10,253 nt of DNA from Lentisphaera sp. (GTDB lineage Bacteria; Verrucomicrobiota; Lentisphaeria; Victivallales; GWF2-50-93). Below, piece after piece: positions 6,125 through 10,253 of this stretch. The notes beneath the pieces are model-generated. The model was not told the DNA's origin, did not search any database, and saw only the letters and a program-made list of their open reading frames with translations. The translations under genes and the position numbers were made by a program. Where the stretch lies: the NCBI GenBank assembly GCA_020721745.1, contig DYMC01000083.1, positions 1 to 10,253 on the forward strand, given 5' to 3'. The first letter of the stretch is position 1. Each line of letters opens with the position of its first letter.

Positions 6125-8251
6125 ATGCCTGACAAAGAAGATGCCGAAATCCTGAATCTCGTCTGCGAAGCCTCAGACAAGGCCGATGCGCGGATCTGCG
6201 GGGACATCCTCGCGAAGGCGCTCGCGACTCCGGAGGTGCAGATGCCATCCGTCGTCCCGCACCTGGAACTGCTCCTCGACACCTGGGGCGGGACGGTGGA
6301 GAACTCATCAGAGAAGGCCTCCTTCTGTCTTGACTTGGCCCAGATCAAGGCCCTCGACTCATCCGCCTCCATGAGGAACGCCCTCGTCCTGGCGGCGCGG
6401 CATTTCGCTCCAGCCTTCCTCAGCAAGTCGGAGGCGGTAAAGCTTTCCATGGCCCGCGACGGGAAGCATCCAGTCAACGCCGTTTCGGGGAGGATCAGGA
6501 AGATCGCGCGCCTCGCCGATGAGAACCTATGCGCATATCTCCTCAACGCCAACGAATGGATCGAGAAGAGAAGCATTGACCCGATAACGCACCTCGTCGA
6601 GGTCTTCGACATAATCGCCCTGAAGAAGAAGTCCATTCCACTGGACATCCTGATATCCGGCTCGATATTCTTCCGTTTCTCGTCACACGAGATATTGGCC
6701 ATGGCCGGGAGGGGGAAGGCGCTTTCGTTTCCCGACTGGCGCGGATTCATCCTTTCCCACGCCGTGGTGGTCCCGGACGACGAGCAGATAAGGAGGCTTT
6801 CACTGGCCACATTCATCCCGTCCAGAATGAGCGCATCGGAATTCACGGCCTGGTACGGATCCGGGGCGCATCCCACGGAAACATCCCGCAAGCGGCTTTC
6901 CGAGGCGAGAAGCCTGGAGGAACTGCACTCGGGTCTCGCGAAGGCGGCCAAGGAGAAATGCAAACTCAAGATCACCAAGGAGGATTCGGGGCATATCTCC
7001 GACATGCTTTCCAAGTCGCTCGGAACCGATCCGTCTCCGGAGAGGATAAGAATGCTGTCGGACTGCTTCGCATTCCTGGCGGAGTCGGGTGACGACGACT
7101 CGTCAAGGTCGAACGCAATCGCAGCGTTCGCCTCTTACGCCAGCATGCTTCTCCCGGATGATCGCACCCGGCGCGAGTCGCTGATGGAACATTGGGCCGA
7201 GATGCCAGTTTCCTCGCTGAAATCTCTCCTCGGGGCCATCAGGGCCATGAAGGGAGAGGATTTTCTGGCCGGTTTATCCTTGGATCTTCCAACCAAGGCT
7301 CTTTCCTGCATCGGCGGAATCCTCGACGAGACCAGGATGATCGAGGCGCTCAAGAGCTCGCGGGCGAAACCGCACGCTGATATGGTCCTATGGGGATGGA
7401 GGAACAGAAAAATACCAGATGTGCTGGATACCGTCTTGTCGCCGGCAAGAATATTCTCGGCCATCGCCGAAAAGACTGTTCTCAAATTCCGGAACGCCGC
7501 GATACGCGAGCTGAAGAGGATGCTTCTCTCCGACGACAAGTTCATAGCTCTCCTGGCCGATCATGGCGCGGACTCCGCAGAGAAGCTGCTCATGCTGATT
7601 GACGACGACAAGGTCCTGCTGCCACCGGAGAAGCAGAGCCTCATTGTGAAGCTCTCCAGAATCTCCCCCAGTTTCAAGAGAACCATCGAAAACGCCCATG
7701 AAAGCGGTTCCGTGAAGCTCTCGAAGACATTGTCCTACAGCCGACGCGAGACCGTCCAGCTTACCACCTCGATCAAGTCCCACAAGGCCAGAGTTCTCGA
7801 GCTCCAGGATATAACGACCAGGCAACTGCCCGAGAATGCCGCCGCAATAGCCAATGCCAGAAGTTATGGAGATTTGAGGGAGAATGCCGAATACTCCGCC
7901 GCCAAGGAAAGACAGAAGTTCCTGAACAGGAGAAAGTTCGAGATCGAGCGCGATCTCGACAATGTCGCGGCCGTCCGCTTCGCGACGGACGACGGCCCGG
8001 AGAAGACGGTGAGGTGCGGAAGATCGGTCGTCCTTCGCCGGGACGCATCCGGCGAGGAGACAACTTACCTCGTGCTCGGAGCCTGGGATGGCGACCCGCT
8101 GAAAAATCGCCTCTCGTCCGAGTCCGCGCTGGCCAAATCCCTCATGGGAAAATCCGAAGGCGAAAGAATCTCCATTGACGGAGATGATTTCACGATACGA
8201 AAGGTTTCATTCCTGCCGCCCGAAACCATCGCCGAGCTCAATGAAGAGTGA
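6125..8251 (+). CDS. greA: Long GreA/GreB-type transcript cleavage factor with large N-terminal domain
   Basis: A 708-residue protein whose last 160 residues are a recognisable Gre factor. The coiled-coil domain (about 545-625) contains ARSYGDLRENAEYSAAKE (578-595). D583 and E586 correspond to the acidic tip residues that Gre factors insert into the RNA polymerase secondary channel to stimulate cleavage of backtracked RNA. The C-terminal FKBP-like domain (about 630-708) keeps the family signature in divergent form (SSESALAKSLMGKSEGERI). Ordinary GreA is about 158 residues; here about 540 residues of mostly helical, charged sequence precede it, without a motif I can name. Chlamydial GreA proteins have a comparable length and layout, which supports a PVC host. 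The start at 6125 lies 16 bases after the lipoprotein stop; AAGGAG (6100-6105) is rather far from it, so initiation may rely on coupling. The 3' end overlaps the phosphoesterase gene. The symbol reflects the Gre domain only; a paralogue is possible. Confidence 0.88.
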   Translation: MPDKEDAEILNLVCEASDKADARICGDILAKALATPEVQMPSVVPHLELLLDTWGGTVENSSEKASFCLDLAQIKALDSSASMRNALVLAARHFAPAFLSKSEAVKLSMARDGKHPVNAVSGRIRKIARLADENLCAYLLNANEWIEKRSIDPITHLVEVFDIIALKKKSIPLDILISGSIFFRFSSHEILAMAGRGKALSFPDWRGFILSHAVVVPDDEQIRRLSLATFIPSRMSASEFTAWYGSGAHPTETSRKRLSEARSLEELHSGLAKAAKEKCKLKITKEDSGHISDMLSKSLGTDPSPERIRMLSDCFAFLAESGDDDSSRSNAIAAFASYASMLLPDDRTRRESLMEHWAEMPVSSLKSLLGAIRAMKGEDFLAGLSLDLPTKALSCIGGILDETRMIEALKSSRAKPHADMVLWGWRNRKIPDVLDTVLSPARIFSAIAEKTVLKFRNAAIRELKRMLLSDDKFIALLADHGADSAEKLLMLIDDDKVLLPPEKQSLIVKLSRISPSFKRTIENAHESGSVKLSKTLSYSRRETVQLTTSIKSHKARVLELQDITTRQLPENAAAIANARSYGDLRENAEYSAAKERQKFLNRRKFEIERDLDNVAAVRFATDDGPEKTVRCGRSVVLRRDASGEETTYLVLGAWDGDPLKNRLSSESALAKSLMGKSEGERISIDGDDFTIRKVSFLPPETIAELNEE

Positions 8252-9035
8252 GCAGAGAATGAAGTGGACCTCCCTGATCCCGTATGGCGCAAGAACGGTC
8301 TCCCGCTCGACTCCGTCGGTCGAAATCGTGTCATACAAGTTCGCCTGCAGGAGCGTGAAAACGCCTCTGAGGCTTGCCTTCCTTTCCGACATCCATTTCG
8401 GCAGAAATCCGCCTCCCGCCGGCGAGATAGCTGATTCCGTCAACAGCCTCGACCCCACCCACGTCATCTTTGGCGGCGACATCGCATCCGAGTCATCCGG
8501 ACTCGACGATGCCTTCTCCATGCTGTCAAAACTCAAGTCCAGCCACTGCAACTTCGCGGTGATTGGCAACTGGGAGCTGAAGCGATCGCGCTGCAAGAAC
8601 ATCTCATATTGGAGAACGAAATTCCACGGCGCCGGATTCACCCTCCTCCACGACGGCGAAGCCGAATCGGCGGGGTGCGTCTTCCACGGGCTGGCTCCGT
8701 CAAGGGGCCAGGGCTTGAGGACTGCATCGTTGGACTCGCCGACTGGAAAACCGCTGGTCGTCATAGCCCACAATCCCGACGATATCGTCCGAATCAAGTC
8801 CCGCTTCGACCTGGGGCTGGCCGGGCACACCCACGCCGGACAAATACGCCTCCCTCTCGTCGGCGCGCTGAAAACATCGAGCGTCCACTGGAAGAAATTC
8901 GAGTATGGACTCCTGCAGCGGGATGACGGAGCAAAACTGGTTGTGAGCTCTGGACTCGGCACAAGCTGCATCCCGCTGAGGATATTTTGCAGCCCCGAGG
9001 TCGTCCTGACGGAAATCACCCCGATGCAATCATGA
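8241..9035 (+). CDS. Calcineurin-like metallophosphoesterase, YaeI/YkuE/LpxG-like
   Basis: About 264 residues from the ATG at 8241. Metallophosphoesterase motifs appear in order: SDIHFG (D50, H52), GGD (D80), GNWE (N110), AHNPD (H177) and GHTHAGQI (H196, H198). The end, YGLLQRDDG then SSGLGTSCIPLRIFCSPEVVL, matches the C-terminal pattern of the YaeI/YkuE group. That group acts on membrane-linked substrates, including UDP-diacylglucosamine hydrolases of the LpxG type in lipid A synthesis. The usual GNHD/E motif reads GNWE, so the catalytic histidine is tryptophan (codon 8571-8573). Metal ligands look intact, so activity may be altered rather than lost. There is no signal peptide or membrane segment. 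The 8241 start overlaps the Gre gene by 11 bases; ATG 8259 is an alternative, and the open frame reaches 8175. The stop directly abuts that of the opposite-strand deaminase gene. The substrate cannot be told from sequence. Confidence 0.87.
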   Translation: MKSEQRMKWTSLIPYGARTVSRSTPSVEIVSYKFACRSVKTPLRLAFLSDIHFGRNPPPAGEIADSVNSLDPTHVIFGGDIASESSGLDDAFSMLSKLKSSHCNFAVIGNWELKRSRCKNISYWRTKFHGAGFTLLHDGEAESAGCVFHGLAPSRGQGLRTASLDSPTGKPLVVIAHNPDDIVRIKSRFDLGLAGHTHAGQIRLPLVGALKTSSVHWKKFEYGLLQRDDGAKLVVSSGLGTSCIPLRIFCSPEVVLTEITPMQS

Positions 9036-9038
9036 TCA
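9033..9038. other. Abutting convergent stop codons (TGATCA)
   Basis: The + strand phosphoesterase ends with TGA at 9033-9035. The - strand deaminase ends with TGA read from TCA at 9036-9038. There is no intergenic base and no terminator hairpin at the junction, so at least one transcript must run into the other gene's antisense strand. Confidence 0.85.
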
Positions 9039-9566
9039 GTAGTGGATACTCTTCGTGTCTTTCCGCCAAAGTTCGAACGCCTTCAGGCATTCCTCCCGCG
9101 ACATCCTGACGGATCTGAATTTTGAGCCTGTGTAGCTTCCTCGAAGCATCTTGTAGAGGACGTTGTCGTCGAAGCCTATCTTCTCGGCGTCCTTCCTGGT
9201 GCATCCGTAAAAGAGGCACGGAATTCTCGCCCAGTGTATGGCGGAGAAGCACATGGGGCAGGGCTCGCAGCTCGAATAAATCTCGCAGTCGTGGAGGGAG
9301 AATCTGCCCAGCTTCCTGCATGCCTTCCTTATTGCCAGAACCTCCGCATGGGCAGTGGGATCGTTCAGGGCTACGACCATATTGTGCGCCCTGGAGATTA
9401 TTTCCCCGTCGCGGACTATCACCGCGCCGAAGGGGCCTCCATCCCCGTTTCTCACTCCCAGCGACGCCTCCTCGACGGCTGCAAGCATGAAGCCTCTCCT
9501 GCTCTCTGCAGATTCGCCCGCCCCTCCTTCCTTCCCCTTTCCCCTTTTCACTCCCTTCCCCGGCAT
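9036..9566 (-). CDS. guaD: Guanine deaminase-like nucleoside/base deaminase
   Basis: About 176 residues of the cytidine-deaminase-like fold. The sequence closely follows bacterial GuaD, which converts guanine to xanthine in purine salvage. Counted from the GTG at 9575, GGPFGAVIV is at 46-54, NDPTAHAE at 71-78 (zinc ligand H76, proton-shuttle E78), and EPCPMC at 104-109 (zinc ligands C106 and C109). FDD follows, and a terminal Tyr matches the C-terminal residue important in GuaD. These points favour GuaD over tRNA adenosine deaminase TadA. The start is uncertain. ATG 9566 has AGGGAG eight bases upstream (9575-9580) and is chosen. ATG 9488 has AGGAG at good spacing but would trim the first helix. 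GTG 9551 would give a 4-base overlap with the HD gene stop. The N-terminal Gly/Lys-rich stretch is low complexity. The gene lies downstream of and overlaps the HD hydrolase gene, probably in one transcript. Confidence 0.9.
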   Translation of the reverse strand: MPGKGVKRGKGKEGGAGESAESRRGFMLAAVEEASLGVRNGDGGPFGAVIVRDGEIISRAHNMVVALNDPTAHAEVLAIRKACRKLGRFSLHDCEIYSSCEPCPMCFSAIHWARIPCLFYGCTRKDAEKIGFDDNVLYKMLRGSYTGSKFRSVRMSREECLKAFELWRKDTKSIHY

Positions 9567-10219
9567 GTCCCGCACTCCCTTTGAAGCTCCTCGAAGAATT
9601 TCTGCATGAATCTAGCCCTGCCTATGGCAAGCCGTCTGCCCGTCTTTGTCAGCATCTTCTCCGGCAGACGGCGCATCTTCACGAGATACTCCCGGTAGGC
9701 GGTGTCCTCCCGGCTGTATGATTCGGCGCCAAGCGCCTCCGACCTGCTGTTGTGCAGCCGCGCACCTATCCTGCCTGCAAAATGGAATGCTCTTCCGACC
9801 CCGACCGCCCCGAGCGAATCAAGCTTGTCCGCATCATATACGATCTTCTCTTCGATCGAGACGGGGGCATCGTCGCCCCTGAAGCGATGCCGTCTGACGC
9901 AGAGGCGGACCTTCTCGATGAATTCCTCGTCCAGGAACTTGAATCTTCCAAGCATCTCCCTTGCCATGGCCGCCCCGCGCAGCGCATGGCAGCTACGCCC
10001 CTTCTTGTGCATGTCGCCGCCTCTGGCTATGTCGTGGAGGAGGGCGGCGATCTCGACAATCCTCCTGTCGGCATTTCTCTCTTTCAAGCATATCTCCTGC
10101 GAATTTCGCAGAACCCTCGCGGTATGGTCCCAGTCGTGGCATCCCGGCGCCGACGAGAGCATCCTGCGGGACATGGCTGAAACCTTTGAGAATAGCTTTT
10201 TATATTCGTTGTCTTTCAA
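9548..10219 (-). CDS. HD-domain metal-dependent phosphohydrolase, start uncertain
   Basis: A 223-residue protein of the HD superfamily, similar in layout to YedJ-type predicted hydrolases. Visible metal and catalytic positions are HDWDH (H28, H32), LLHD (H62, D63), H78, RRH (H111) and DADKLDSLG (D131). Such enzymes usually cleave phosphate esters of nucleotides or related molecules; the substrate here is unknown. The start at 10219 is a TTG with no convincing ribosome binding site, and the frame stays open to the right edge, so the true start may lie outside the window. ATG 10174 (208 residues) has AAAGG eight bases upstream, but it leaves only 12 residues before the first HD-motif histidine, shorter than usual. 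The helix before it (YKKLFSKVSAMSRRM) fits the family, so the longer form is preferred. The 3' end overlaps the deaminase gene, suggesting co-expression and perhaps a shared role in purine metabolism. Confidence 0.85.
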   Translation of the reverse strand: MKDNEYKKLFSKVSAMSRRMLSSAPGCHDWDHTARVLRNSQEICLKERNADRRIVEIAALLHDIARGGDMHKKGRSCHALRGAAMAREMLGRFKFLDEEFIEKVRLCVRRHRFRGDDAPVSIEEKIVYDADKLDSLGAVGVGRAFHFAGRIGARLHNSRSEALGAESYSREDTAYREYLVKMRRLPEKMLTKTGRRLAIGRARFMQKFFEELQRECGTCRGRE

Positions 10220-10253
10220 GTCTTGACGAATGGTTGAAATTATCCGGAATACA

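Noticed and set aside
5452..7014. A 520-codon open frame on the - strand
   Set aside because: It spans the end of the regulator gene, the whole lipoprotein gene and part of the Gre gene, all of which have clear domain or signal evidence on the + strand. Its translation shows no recognisable motif and low-quality Ser/Arg-rich composition.
9702..10226. A 174-codon open frame on the + strand opposite the HD gene
   Set aside because: The - strand encodes the complete set of HD-motif residues, and the + frame has no recognisable features.
10221..10253. Divergent + strand promoter (TTGACG) at the right edge
   Set aside because: No acceptable -10 hexamer is visible at 16-18 bases before the window ends, and no + strand gene start can be seen.

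Overview
The window holds seven protein-coding genes packed at high density, with moderately high GC and no RNA gene, IS element or CRISPR array that I can see. Two features suggest a bacterium of the PVC superphylum (Lentisphaerota, Kiritimatiellota or Chlamydiota-like). One is a very long GreA-type protein of about 700 residues, an architecture I know from chlamydiae. The other is a zinc-ribbon, membrane-anchored Ser/Thr kinase with HGD in place of HRD. This placement is an inference from gene content, not from a phylogenetic marker.

Layout: positions 1-220 are non-coding and hold two inverted-repeat structures: a perfect 7-bp hairpin (10-27) and a nested palindromic element of about 122 bp (58-179) with perfect 10-bp ends. 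Five genes then run on the + strand. They encode a 1305-residue Ser/Thr kinase (221-4138), a sigma-54-dependent NtrC-type response regulator (4214-5590), a small lipoprotein whose start overlaps the regulator's stop (5587-6108), a giant Gre-type transcript-cleavage factor (6125-8251) and a calcineurin-like metallophosphoesterase that overlaps the Gre gene (8241-9035). Two overlapping genes on the - strand encode a guanine-deaminase-like enzyme (9036-9566) and an HD-domain hydrolase (9548-10219, possibly extending past the right edge). The phosphoesterase and deaminase stop codons abut with no base between them.

How they may work together: the kinase and the regulator are adjacent and no histidine kinase is present. 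The regulator is tightly coupled to the lipoprotein, and the Gre factor follows 16 bases later. This looks like a signalling and transcription cassette: an envelope-spanning kinase, a sigma-54 activator, an envelope lipoprotein and an RNA polymerase cleavage factor. The sequence shows co-orientation and tight spacing; functional linkage is inferred. The - strand pair looks like a separate purine or nucleotide metabolism unit.
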